Shown one piece after another: positions 12,162 to 22,724 of a DNA stretch of 64,000 nt; position 1 is the stretch's first letter; each line of letters starts with the position of its first letter. The notes beneath the pieces were generated by a model, which did no database searches, was not told the DNA's origin, and saw only the letters and a list, made by a program, of their open reading frames with translations. This DNA comes from Nemania diffusa (taxonomy: Eukaryota; Ascomycota; Sordariomycetes; Xylariales; Xylariaceae). The stretch lies in NCBI GenBank assembly GCA_038501195.1, contig JBBPUQ010000002.1:6525001-6589000 (forward strand). The letters run 5' to 3'. The position numbers were made by a program, and so were the translations under genes.

Positions 12162-14278
12162 GGGGGTCGTGTCTTTTTCATATGTATTCAGAGGCGTTTC
12201 ATGGCTTGTTGCTTCGCGGAGCTTGATCATTCTTAGTTCAGTGTTACATATCTGCTGATTATGTTCACTTGTCAGTTTATAGAGTGTTGAGAACCTTACT
12301 TGTTTATAAATACTTGTTAAGTTGTCTGTACGTGAATTAGGCTCGCCTTGCAATGTGAGTAAACTGTATACTCCAGATTTCACTATAAGGTCAGTATTTT
12401 GAGGTTAGTCTGGACAAGACATTCTCGGTGCCGAGTATAGAAATCCGGTGTCTCGGGACCAGCCGTTCCAAGACGGATCCTTGCCAGCTCTTTGTCTCTC
12501 AGACCCTCACTTACCTATATGTAAGCACCTATGAGTTATACCTACAGTAGTGGTTTCGCGCCCAGAGATGAAGTCCTAGAGTCGCGGGGAGAAGAGAAAG
12601 CGTACCCACTAAGTCTTAAAACTAGGTAGGCATCTAGAACTAGCAGATATCTATATTCCTTCCTTCGGGACGGGAGAATGACGATCCCCGTCCGAAGGAC
12701 AGCGCCTTGGCGGGCCTACGCATAAAGGAGTCTGGTGACCCCGGTCGCGAACAGGCAACTCGGCGTACCATGCCATTGGGTCGTCTACGCTAGGTATTCT
12801 ACGTAATAGCTTATTGATAGGTAGCGTAGCACGCATACAGTAATCCATAGATCCAGGTGCTCCTTAACACCGCCGTCAATGGTTCCGATCCGAGGGTCTG
12901 CAGGGTGACGCTATCTTACCGTAGATCTTATTCGACGATGTGTGTAAACTCCGGGCGCACGCTAGAGCGGAGCTGAAGATCATTCTGGTCCTTTATTGCG
13001 AGGCCGGTTAGAATTGTGATTACTTCTCCTTATTGGTTTGGTATTACATACTATCGCGTCACTCGGTGCGCAATAGGTATGGATTTAGTAGGAAATAATC
13101 GGATATAGAGAATTATCTCGCGCCGAATAACGTAGGTATTGCCATTTACCTCATATTGATTTATAGAGTTGCGTTAATTGGCAATGGGGAGAATCAATAT
13201 GTAGGATGCTCATACTTAAGTGCGTTCGGATTCGCATAGCGAGTATCTAGCGTGTAGGTTACCTAGAATTGTCAGATGAAAAATCTCTCCGGTTTCAAGA
13301 ATAGCCAGTGTTACTCTGATTCAGTCAAAAACGTGCGATTCGTGCTTATGGTAAAGGTAAGTTGATGCATACCGGTTGAGCATACTCTAACTACCTACAC
13401 TGCTTTGTACGTCCGGCTGCGTCTTAGTATTGTAATCAAAACTTCGGCCGAAAATAACAATTGTCTTTATTGGACTATCCCCGAGATTTCCTTATCCCGC
13501 CGCCGTCTTTGTACGCATAGTACGCATAAATCTTTGTAGGCTCGGTGGGCGGAAAACCAACATTCCCGCTGATGCCCACATAGCCACACTAACGTGTTTT
13601 TTCTGGGTATTCGACGTAAGGTCTGTACCGCACTGCCTATCCAGGTCGAGCAGACGGAGGTGGTACTGTGCAGCACTAAGCCGGGATGACTAGCCGCTCT
13701 CAGAGATCCATCCCGACTATAGCCTAGCGCTACTAGGATTTGCACCAACTCCTTCAGTATTGGAAATTTGTAAAGAGGGCCCAGGCAGATTATGATGTAG
13801 GCAACCCGATTCATGGCTAGTCAGGTTTCGTCGGCTTCGCGCTCTGCTAATCACCGACCTTGGGCGCGAATGGAGTAAGTGTCGTGACGAGGACCGTACA
13901 AGTCGAAATTGTATGCTAGGGACTGAATAGTATCCCGTATATAGAGATGTATATATATAATAAGGCAGCCGGGGTAGTTAGGCACATGAAGTATCTGGGT
14001 GGTCTGACTATATAGTAAGGCAATCATAGCGTGATATACTTACTACATTGGAAGCATATCAGAGAGTCGAACAAACATAACCAAACATTCATAATTACCA
14101 TTCCCCTGGGATTTGTCGAGTTTTTTTCTCTCTGAAGAACTTGAGTTTAACCTGAGTTGACAACCCCGCATAAGTCAGTTGGTCACAAGACACAATCAAC
14201 AACCGAACGGTTAACCGTCTATCATCACTCATTGTCAAATCTTATTTTGATTGTTTCTATATTATTATTTACGGCATC
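12162..14278. other. 2.1 kb intergenic, no gene seen
   Basis: AT-richer DNA between two GC-rich genes. Frames such as that at 13467-13814 (-) lack conserved-looking sequence. Decayed repeat DNA is possible, but no terminal repeats or transposase remnants were recognised. Confidence 0.45.
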
Positions 14279-15214
14279 ATGTCATCCGGCCCGCCGTACG
14301 CCTCACGCACCGCCGTCGCCGGCGGCTTGCCCAGCGTCATCCCCGACGTGCCCATCTCGGCCGTCTTCCTCGTCATCTACCTCGGCTTCGCGGCCACCAA
14401 CATGACCATACTGCAGATCAACCTGCGGCGGCAGCACAAGTTCGTCATCAACGGCGCCATGTTCGGCTTCTCCATGTCGCGCATCATCACCTTCATCCTG
14501 CGCATCCTCTGGGCCACGCACCAGCACAACGTGCGCCTCGCCATCGCCGCCAACATCTTCGTCAACGCCGGCGTCCTCGCCATCTACGTCATCAACCTCA
14601 TCTTCGCGCAGCGCATCCTGCGCGGCAAGCAGCCCGCCATAGGCTGGCACCCGAGTATCAGCATCGTGCTCAAGGGCTTCTACGTCGGCATCGGCGCCGC
14701 CCTCGTCCTGGTTATTTACGCCGTCGTGCAGAGCTCCTACACCCTCGACATGAACCTCTTACATACCGTGCGCCAGATCCAGCTTGCGGCCACCACCTAC
14801 CTGCTCGTCTTCACGACGCTGCCCTTGTGGCTGCTGCTCGCGGCGCACCTCCTGCTCCCCAAGTCGGCGGACGAGGAGCTGTTCGGCCACGGCAGCATGC
14901 GCACCAAGGTCATTATCAACGCCGTCGCGACGTGCGTCTGCATCACCATCGCCGGGTTCAAGACCGGCACGGCCTGGGAGGCGCCGCGCCTCGCGTCCGA
15001 CCCGGCGTGGTACCACAGCAAGCCGGCCTTCTACCTCTTCAACTTCGCGCTCGAGATCTGCGTCCTCAGCCTGCTCACCTTCTCGCGCGTCGACAAGCGC
15101 TTCCACATCCCCAATGGCAGCAGCCAGCCCGGGGACTACTCGGGCCGCTCGAGCGAGCAGACGTCGGTCATGGAGAAGGGGGAGACGAGTGATCAGAGCG
15201 GCCACGAGGTCTGA
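14279..15214 (+). CDS. seven-helix membrane protein, DUF3112-like
   Basis: Single-exon 311-aa integral membrane protein. Hydrophobic segments lie at about residues 22-43, 55-75, 85-110, 128-150, 165-195, 210-230 and 248-268, consistent with seven helices. The extracellular N-terminus is short and the tail is Ser/Gly-rich and charged (SSEQTSVMEKGETSDQSG). Recognisable stretches are FGFSMSRIITFILRILWATH and FKTGTAWEAPR. Such fungal proteins are usually grouped as DUF3112, sometimes labelled class-C-like GPCR; no ligand or signalling role is established. An RTA1-like lipid-transport family is the alternative. Very high GC content at third positions leaves a second long frame open (14251-15192), which is a compositional shadow. 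The start is the first ATG of the hydrophobic frame. Confidence 0.75.
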   Translation: MSSGPPYASRTAVAGGLPSVIPDVPISAVFLVIYLGFAATNMTILQINLRRQHKFVINGAMFGFSMSRIITFILRILWATHQHNVRLAIAANIFVNAGVLAIYVINLIFAQRILRGKQPAIGWHPSISIVLKGFYVGIGAALVLVIYAVVQSSYTLDMNLLHTVRQIQLAATTYLLVFTTLPLWLLLAAHLLLPKSADEELFGHGSMRTKVIINAVATCVCITIAGFKTGTAWEAPRLASDPAWYHSKPAFYLFNFALEICVLSLLTFSRVDKRFHIPNGSSQPGDYSGRSSEQTSVMEKGETSDQSGHEV

Positions 15215-16487
15215 GGTGTTGTGGCTGTGAAAGCGGAAAGGAGAAGGGAGAAGGGAGAAAGGAGGGGTTGCATACTGAGAAGAATAAAGAAATGGAGAGC
15301 AATCTTAGGATGTTGTAATCATATTGTAATACCTTTTGTGATACCCATATAGAATACTCATTCGTTATAGATGGAGCATATATAGCATTGAATGGAATAC
15401 GAAGAATTAGACTACAGAACATTAGGTGTCTCCAGGGTGTGATATATCAATAAGTTCAAACATTAGGTAGCATTAGTATTTATTCTTATATACATATTCA
15501 TTGGATTATCGACGAGTCAAATGTTTATGTAGCATACCCCCGCAGTCTACCTACAGAGGTACCTACTTTAGGTGCCTATCTAAGATTCAAGAGAGATAAT
15601 TCTCTAGATATCTGTATTATCATCTCTCCTATTTGTATGCTCTCATGGTTCGTCGTGACGCACAGCGATAGTACATAGTCAAGGTTGCATATTGATGAAT
15701 AGCATATAAATACTCCCTATCTAGGTAGACTTGACACCCTGAAACTAACAAAGACTTGCTAGTTACACGCTACCCATCTCCTCGGGGCACTTGGCCGCCC
15801 AATAGCCGTTTCATGGGAAATTGTAGATCGAAGCTTGTCCCCCACATAGCCTATGTTCTAGCTTTTCACGAGAATAGGGAGTCGAGATCGGTTACGGAGT
15901 CCTTTCGCCGCCGACATGCGACGCTATAATAGATAGGTAGTGTATACCTAATAGGTAGTAACAGACAATAGTGTATATCCAGACGTGTAGACTACGATGT
16001 AATAGTATAGATAGAGGGTACCTAATTCATCACTCAAACTGGTTTATACGATTTTTGTCCATGATGAATTTTGATTCTATTATACGTGTCCAGCTCATGC
16101 GCCTCCTCTCTAGCATCATTTCCCATTGATCATACCCCAAACCCTAGCTCCAGTCACACCCTTACTCGATCATACCTCGTCGTTTCGTACTCATTGACAT
16201 GCTTCGTGTCGTTCCTCATTGTCGTAATATTCCGGTTATCCTGGATCATGTAAAAAGAGTGGCCATCATGAAAAGTCGGGGAAACTCGCTAGTGCACAGC
16301 TTCCTGCGTCTGCATCTTCTCAATTCGGTAAAAAAAAGTAATACCCCTAGGTATGTCCCTTGACAGACGAACATGCCGAAGCGAAGCCGAATCACAGCAT
16401 TGAGATGCTAGGTATTCCTTGCGAAGGCAGCGATACGATATCGTGCACATGGACAAGAGGTTGTCCCAACGCTAGCGCATTGGCTTC
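15215..16487. other. intergenic, no gene seen
   Basis: AT-rich, with several TAGGTA/TACCTA motifs (15720-15730, 15940-15960). No gene or structured RNA was recognised. Confidence 0.45.
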
Positions 16488-17227
16488 TTAGAGACGACTG
16501 GACATCTCAGTGAACACTACAATATTTAGAGTCAGAACTTGCGTGTCCTAGGAATTTCAGAATCCTCGAGCATGGAGGATACGTGGCTCGTAGATCAGAA
16601 GTGAAGCACGAATAAAGAGATGACTTACTTCCAGCCAGACGCTCTATCTCCCAGTCGTCCACATTAGCAGCCTCCCATTCCGCCTGCAGATACTGCAAGA
16701 TAGCCCACACCTGGTAAAACTCCAACTCGCCCTCGCCCTCCTCGTCGTTATCGGGGTCAAACTTCCCGCAGCTCCACTCGCCGTCATTCTCCCAGCTGTA
16801 GCGCAGGACGCGCACCAAGAAGCGCGCGGCATGACTATCAAATAGACTGTCAGCAGAATCGCCGAGATAGATGATATATACACAGCGCAGGGAGTATGCG
16901 GAGATGCACTCACTCCAGCGACGTCCAGTCCCGCTTGCCCGCCTGCACCTCGGCGCCGGCGGCGTACTTGGGCTGCGCGAAGGCGTTGGTCGATATGCAC
17001 CAGCGGTACAGCTCGGCGCACTGCACGGCCGGGCGCGGGCCGTGGGCGGCGGCCGCCTCGAGGAAGTCCCGGCGGTACTCCCGGAAGAAGGGCTTCACGT
17101 AGCTGCTGTCGAGCAGCCGGCGCGCCGAGTGCTTGGTGCTCGCGTCGTAGTTGAGCCAGAGGCAGAGCTGGTCGTAGCTCTTCTGCAGCGCCGGGAGGCG
17201 CTCGCGGGGGATGGTCTTTCGCGCCAT
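16488..17227 (-). CDS. conserved-looking hypothetical protein, 182 aa
   Basis: Function not recognised. Exons on the minus strand are 17227-16914, 16834-16629 and 16516-16488. All junctions have GTGAGT or GTAAGT donors and TAG acceptors and keep phase. The protein starts MARKTIPRERLPALQKSYDQ and is rich in aromatic and charged residues (LCLWLNYDAS, FFREYRRDFLEAAAAHG, LYRWCISTNAFAQPKY). A second half (HAARFLVRVLRYSWENDGEW, FYQVWAILQYLQAEWEAANV) ends in MFTEMSSRL. It is predicted mainly helical, with no signal peptide or membrane segment. The clean three-exon structure and strongly protein-like sequence argue that it is real. No domain name can be assigned. Confidence 0.7.
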
Positions 17228-18139
17228 GGCGTAGATGGGGGGGTAGATGGGTTATCTGTAGGGCAGTCTTGGCTGGACAGAGGCGAGTAAAGTGCGAGGT
17301 TTTGGCTTTTCTGTGTTCTCACTCACGCACGCACTTACTCTCGGGTATAGCTGGTATACCGAGTTGGAGATGGGTGAAGCGCGCGAGAGAGAAAGTGAAT
17401 AGAAGAAGACTCGGAGTAAGAACAATAAGGTTGTCGTTTTTCAAAGACAAGACTTGCATCGCGGGGAGGGTCTCAGTTCTCTTGATGTCTCAAAAGTCTA
17501 AATGTCTCAGCTCCTCGCAGCCGCCCTCCTCCTCCCTCGGCTCTCAACTCTGATGGCTATGCGGCTAACGTCAACGGTCAAACGGCAAGCGTGTGACATC
17601 TCTCTTTCCCTCTCTCATGTGGTTCCCTCTCCCGTCATTATAGATTGTCGTTGACAGCCTTGTCCAATTGAATGGTCTCTTGACGAGGCGACGATGCATC
17701 GAGGCGAGGTACAGTGCATTCGCATGCCACGGATGAGTGGCCCGGCCAATCATCTCGTCGGTGCTTCTGCAATATGGTTTGTTCGTCAGGGATGCTAGCA
17801 TCGAGTTGGAGTCCCGGCCCCGACTCGGTTAACTATATTGATCGATTAAAATTTGTGTGTGGTGTGTTGTCTAACGTTTGTTTGCTGATAGGTCTCTCTC
17901 TCTCACTTAATATGTCTCTGGTCCTCGGATAACCTATTGCTAATTTGTGCTGAGGGAAACGCTCACACATTAGTAATCTATAATAGTGTCCATTCCGAAC
18001 AGTATACAACAAATATTTATTCACATGAAATCAAGCAAAACACAGGCAAACGCGATAGAGATGTTAAATAATACGAGACGCGAAAACGTAAACTGAACTA
18101 CCTAGGTAGTTAACCTTGGAAAAGGTTCGAAAAAGATAG
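17228..18139. other. intergenic, no gene seen
   Basis: Upstream flank of the 182-aa protein and 3' flank of the tRNA. An exact TACCTAGGTA palindrome lies at 18099-18108, 32 bp from the tRNA. No coding gene was recognised. Confidence 0.5.
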
Positions 18140-18231
18140 TCTCCTGAGTGTGATTCGAACACACGACCTGTGGATTGCTAGGCAATTATTTCAATTACAG
18201 TCCAACGCGCTACCAACTGTGCCATCAGGAG
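18140..18231 (-). tRNA. tRNA-Tyr (GUA) with intron
   Basis: Read on the minus strand, a 7-bp acceptor stem (CTCCTGA / TCAGGAG, then discriminator A) encloses a D-arm with AGTTGGTA, the anticodon loop CTGTAA with anticodon GTA, and a T-arm GTGTG-TTCGAAT-CACAC. A 19-nt intron starts one base 3' of the anticodon, the canonical place for eukaryotic tRNA introns. C1-G72 is characteristic of eukaryotic tRNA-Tyr. By my folding, positions 12-23 (A-C) and 27-43 (T-C) are mismatched, so the copy may be slightly decayed or the stem uses a variant pairing. Confidence 0.87.
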
Positions 18232-18292
18232 ATCTATGGTATAACTGATATTATACAAATTATTGACTGATTGATTTATACCTTGAGTACCT

Positions 18293-18332
18293 ACCTTAGG
18301 TAGGTAGGTAGCTTAGGTAGGTAGCTTAGGTA
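18293..18332. repeat. TAGG-type short repeat cluster
   Basis: Imperfect tandem copies of TAGGTAGG and TAGCTTAGGTAGG, upstream of the tRNA. They belong to the TAGGTA motif family scattered through the intergenic DNA of this window. Confidence 0.7.
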
Positions 18333-18420
18333 CCTATTTGCGATCATTGATGATAGAGAAACCCCGCACCAAGTACCTCAGTGGAACCTCAATAATATAT
18401 TTTATTTACCTAGATCTTAG

Positions 18421-19970
18421 GTCGCAGGAATCTCCTCTCGCATCCAGGCTTGTGCGAATTGTGTTATAGCCAGCGCTACCCACAGGTAAAGTAATACTTT
18501 GACTGACTGTCAATTAATTGACCCAATCCAGTCCAAATAATCGTTTTAAAATTAATTGCAGGTAAATTAATAATTCTTTACCTGACTTGTTACTTGTTAA
18601 TTACTTCCAATTAATTTTCCTATTTTTTTTAAAATATTTTTTTGTTGTTTTTTTGGTAAAAAAGAGGCCTTCTTTTCCTAGGTAGGCTGGGTGGCACCCT
18701 GTTTTTAACCCCACGTATTCAGCCACTTACACAGCCACTTCCCTAGCCACTGACTTAGCCACTTAAGTCAGTCAAACAAGCGTTTTTTGCGATCAATTCA
18801 GGTAAAACAAGTCAAGAGGCTATTATTTGACTGACATACCTGTGGGTAGCGCTGGTTATAGCAACGACCAACTGCCCATCATGCTTTCCTTGCTGTTGTC
18901 TGTCCTTCCGCCGCCGTCACATGATGACGCTCGCTTTAAGGCCTTTTTTAAAATCTTAGGCCATACAGACGATACGCTAAACACGGCACTTGCTGCTCAA
19001 GATGTGGGCAAAAACCTCTTGTCAAGTTTTATACTCCAGTAGAACTCACCAATTATTTCTTAGGATCTGTTTATAGGCACCAAGAACTATCCCACAGCCA
19101 ACTCCTCGCCGCCGGGCAGCTCTAACGCATACGCCGGTGCTACTTCGACAAACGACTACCTCGACATTGCAGCGAAGCAGAGCAATAGAGAAAAACTGAC
19201 CGGAACAAATCTACCCTCTCTACACGGTGGCCTGAATCCCGAGCACCGCCGACAGCCTCGCCGGGGACGCGGCACTCGTAAAAACAAGGCATATTGGAAG
19301 GAAAAAAACAAAGAAGACAATGAAGTGAGTCACGCCTCAGTATATTAATGAAGGGCATCAGTTAATGACAGACCCCCAGAACCCATTCGACGACCGTGAA
19401 TTGCTTTTTCCGGATGAGCATGGAAGTTTGAAAGCCTCCCGGTTAGCAAATCTCGACACGCAGCTAAAAATACCGACGCACTTTGGGAACGACTTAATCA
19501 TGTCTGCCCACTGCGCAGGGGACATGGATCTTCTTGACCGACTATCCACCGACTTTGAGGATCCATGCTTGCACAGCATCTCTGGGCATTCGACAAAGGT
19601 CCTGGGCATCTTACGAAACGTCCAGTTCCGCTTCAGAGGCAGCTCAGTGACGTTCTGTCGTGATTTCTGGGTCTGCGAGTCTCTTAACAATATCACTGAC
19701 GTCATGATCGGAGCGAACTTTATCAAGGACAATCTCAAGATGCTATTTGAGAAGGTCAAGGACTGTCTCAGCATCTTTGCTCCATGGTTGTCCAGAAGGA
19801 AAGAAAAAGCTGACGAGAAGCGAGAACGAGAAAAGCGAGAATCCCAGCAAATAATTGATAGCCAGGAGGTGGAGAATCAGCGCCTACAAAGAGAACGCGA
19901 GGAGGAACTTCGACGCACCAAAGCACAAAACAGCAACACGCAGCAAGGAGGAGGCCAAGGGCGTTCTTAA
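18421..19970 (+). pseudogene. degenerate retropepsin-like gene interrupted by the MITE
   Basis: Removing the element and one copy of its duplication leaves an open frame running from about 18433 through HPGLCELCYSNDQLPIMLSL to LAAQDVGKNLLS (19024). Further coding-like pieces are 19077-19324 (TKNYPTANSSPPG, then HRRQPRRGRGTRKNKAYW) and 19365-19970. The last piece (201 aa from an ATG) contains LGILRNVQFRFRGSSVTF, RDFWVCES and DVMIGANFI, a pattern like the second half of retropepsin folds, then a basic coiled-coil tail. I could not join the middle and last pieces with a standard intron in phase: the obvious GTGAGT donor gives the wrong phase, and only a weak GTAAAA donor near 19278 works. This suggests decay. 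Alternatively 19365-19970 is a short intact gene. Function is not established. Confidence 0.45.
18471..18854. mobile_element. non-autonomous hAT-like MITE, 384 bp
   Basis: Perfect 18-bp terminal inverted repeats CAGCGCTACCCACAGGTA lie at 18471-18488 and 18837-18854. They are flanked by an exact 8-bp direct duplication GTTATAGC (18463-18470 and 18855-18862). An 8-bp target duplication and CAG-starting termini are hallmarks of the hAT superfamily. The interior is AT-rich and non-coding, with subterminal GACTGACTGTCAAT / GTCAGTCAAA motifs, an AATTAATT-rich block and three to four AGCCACTT copies at about 18720-18765. No transposase is present, so mobilisation would need an element elsewhere. Intact termini and an unmutated duplication suggest recent insertion. 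Confidence 0.88.
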
Positions 19971-20445
19971 AGTATTAGCTCCTAATTGGAGTCACGCTCT
20001 CTACATGAGACCTTTGGCAATCCAAACATTATGCATGGTCTGTCCAACCTAGATTCATTACTAGGATGAAGACACACCTCAAAGGGCGATCGCTTTGCTG
20101 GATCCCTAAGTACATGTTTGGTCACGCTTTAGCATGGCAAGATGATCACTTCAGGCTGAATCTTATATAATGGATCCCTAAGATCATTTACTTTGCCGCT
20201 TTTACTTTTTTATATACTACACTTATAAAGAGGCAAATGCTTTACAAGGTTGTTGTATTCGGCACTAGACTAGCTCCAGCCCTTTCAGCTTAGAATTATT
20301 TACTTCTGCGTTGCTTGGCTGGCGATTAGCCTTTGACATTGTTGTTTTCTGCCCTCCCACCCCCATTCTACCGTTATGATAAAAGCAACGTCCGCTTGCT
20401 CCCATGTCTATAATCTTACAGCCTATAGCAAGCTGGTATTACTTT
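19971..20445. other. intergenic, no gene seen
   Basis: The 3' flanks of two convergent genes. Nothing else was recognised. Confidence 0.5.
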
Positions 20446-21521
20446 CTAGTTAGAACTAGAAGTACCAATGAATACAACCTGTACAGCAGCGAACCTTTTT
20501 AAAAGAGGTATAGTTAGATGATTTTCTAAAAGTTCTACCAAGAACACACTCACGCTGAAGTTGCACTGAAGACCTCGACCAGTTCGCCATCATTCATGAA
20601 CCACAAAGCAGTCGAAAACGCCACGCTAAACAGACCAACCAGCCCCAGCCGACTGCTCTGATTTTCAACAAAGTAAAGGGCGACTATTGCAAGAATGGGC
20701 AGCAAAGAGGCAATAATAGTACAGATAAGGTTTGACGCCGCAACAAGACGGGAGTCCTTATATGTGACAATTTCGGAGTCCTGCTGAGCTGCTGGCGCCG
20801 AACGCTTTGTTCGCGTTAAAAACTGGCGCAGTCTATTTATCTAAAGCATTCAAGCGTGCGGTTAGCAGTTACCGACTCATCAGGACAATTAAGTAGTATA
20901 AACACGCGTTAAAGACATATCATACCGTATTTACAACGCTATAACATATAGGCAAGCCCTTGTTGGTAATAAACCTCGAAATATGATTAGGGTGAAGCGA
21001 CGGAGATAAAGAGATGAGATCGACACCCTGTGCCCAAGTATCGTGATCACGACCAAGAAGGTATACACCGCCAAGTCTCGTCTCTCTCAGCCAGCTCTGG
21101 AATTTCTGCAACTCGTGCGCTTCAGGGTCGGGGATCTTCGACATTTGACGGTACTGAAGTATCGCGTCATCTACCACACCCGCGTTTCAATATCCACTGC
21201 TCGACAATCTGTAAGGGTGAACTGACTGTACTCTCTTAAAACTCTGCGCAGCTGCATCCATGTCTCCCACTGCTGGCCCGAACCAGGCTCATCATGCATA
21301 TGAGCAAGCGTGTACCAGTCGAACGAGAAAAGTCGCCTGTCACAATCATTCGAAGCGTCGTTATCTGCTTCTAGCTTGCGGAGATTCTTTTCGAGCCCGA
21401 CGATCTCGGCTTGGAGGTAGAGGATGTTTTGTAAATTCAGACTGGCGAAGCGCCGGAAAGTTGCGTCTTCAGGGTGGTCGGCCATGAAAGAGGCTATCTT
21501 GGCGTACCCTTGCTTGTCCAT
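20446..21521 (-). CDS. DUF6594-domain membrane protein
   Basis: Fungal family of unknown function with an N-terminal helical region and C-terminal membrane helices. Minus-strand exons are 21521-21227, 21170-20926, 20840-20554 and 20494-20446 (291 aa), all in phase. The start MDKQGYAKIASFMADHPED is followed by the family hallmark FRRFASLNLQNILYLQAEI. The first junction restores LREYNDAILQYRQMSKI, the second VNTINRLRQFLTR. Two to three helices follow (LICTIIASLLPILAIVALYF, LGLVGLFSVAFSTALWFM), and the last 49-nt exon gives FAAVQVVFIGTSSSN. Related proteins are often annotated only by this domain; some lie near NLR or heterokaryon-incompatibility genes, but none is seen here. The frame is open upstream to a TTG at 21599, so a longer N-terminus through another exon is possible. 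Confidence 0.85.
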
Positions 21522-22724
21522 TTTTGTGTCCGGAGAAGAGATGTACTTTGGTGCAACAGTTGTTCTGCGAAGGTTGAAACCATCGCTCGTCGTAGACAAG
21601 GGCCCGGGGTCGTTATGTACTTACTTGTACGAAGTAAGGCTGAGTGGCATTGAGAAATGCATATAGGAAAGTGCCCGAGGCTCCATGTCATGCAGCCAGT
21701 TTTTTTCATGCACCAGGGGCTGCCTCTTTTTTGCCTAACCCAATCATGTTGTAATAGAAGACATCACCCAGTTGTGTATGTGATCACTGGTGTGGCCCAT
21801 TCAGTGCTACGCGTCTTGCATCCGCTGTCATGCATATTAGCGGCACCCAGCAGTCAGTCAGAATGGCGAAGCAACTTAGCTCACAACATCATTCTCTACT
21901 TAATTGTAAAGTAGAAGAAATACTACGCGATCAATCTTTCATTATGTCGTAATCTGCGGTGGTTCGGCGAGACCTATATTTTCTGGAAGCCAATGTTTCT
22001 AGAGGGAATAGTCAGCAATTATGGGAGAGATAACAAATGGACGATCTGGTAAAGTACCTCATGCCCTCAACTGGGCCCTGTATAAGGATTCTAATAGTGC
22101 GCATACATCACAAGGTGATTCTCTAACATACCTAATGCTCTTAAAATAAACTGAGACTTTTGCCTGTAAACAGGAGACAGACATACTTGAACAGAACTCT
22201 AATTATTGAAGTTAAAGATAGAGTTGCTAGATGCACTCTGGCAAGTTGAGCCCGCACTGTAGGATAGAACGAATCCATAATTAATAGAACATCCGCTCTA
22301 CTTGCCAACTATAGTTCAGGGTTCCTAGACGTAGATGAGTTCACCGACGAAACTCTATGCTTTGGTGAAATCATAAACTGCCAAGGTAGGTCCTATCATA
22401 ACAAAGTTTTAAATGTAATTACAGTCATCAAAGTAAACGCAAGGGCAGGGGAAGACAGATTGCTCTAGAAGAAGAAGAAGTATATAATATAATAATATAT
22501 AGTATATTGAGGCTAAAGTGGACAAAAGCAAACCGTGCAATATCGGTCAAATTTACCAATAGACCAATGACGGGTCATGGGCCTGTGATCTCGGAACAAC
22601 CAACCAATGAGCTTGGAACTCATGCACGTCTTCTCCTCCCTCCCTCTCTCTCTCTCTTCGCGGGCGATGGCGTTGTGTCTACGGTGAAGCAACAGCTTCT
22701 TGTTGACTGACTGAATTAAGAAGT
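21522..22724. other. 1.2 kb intergenic, no gene seen
   Basis: AT-rich, including a GAA run and TA-rich stretch at 22470-22505. No conserved frame was recognised. Confidence 0.5.

Noticed and set aside
14251..15192. 313-aa Arg/His-rich frame overlapping the seven-helix protein
   Set aside because: Off-frame reading of very GC-rich codons; low-complexity composition and no conserved motif.
19325..19340. 16-nt intron joining 19077-19324 to 19341 in phase
   Set aside because: Far too short to be spliced; treated instead as evidence of decay or a missed longer intron.
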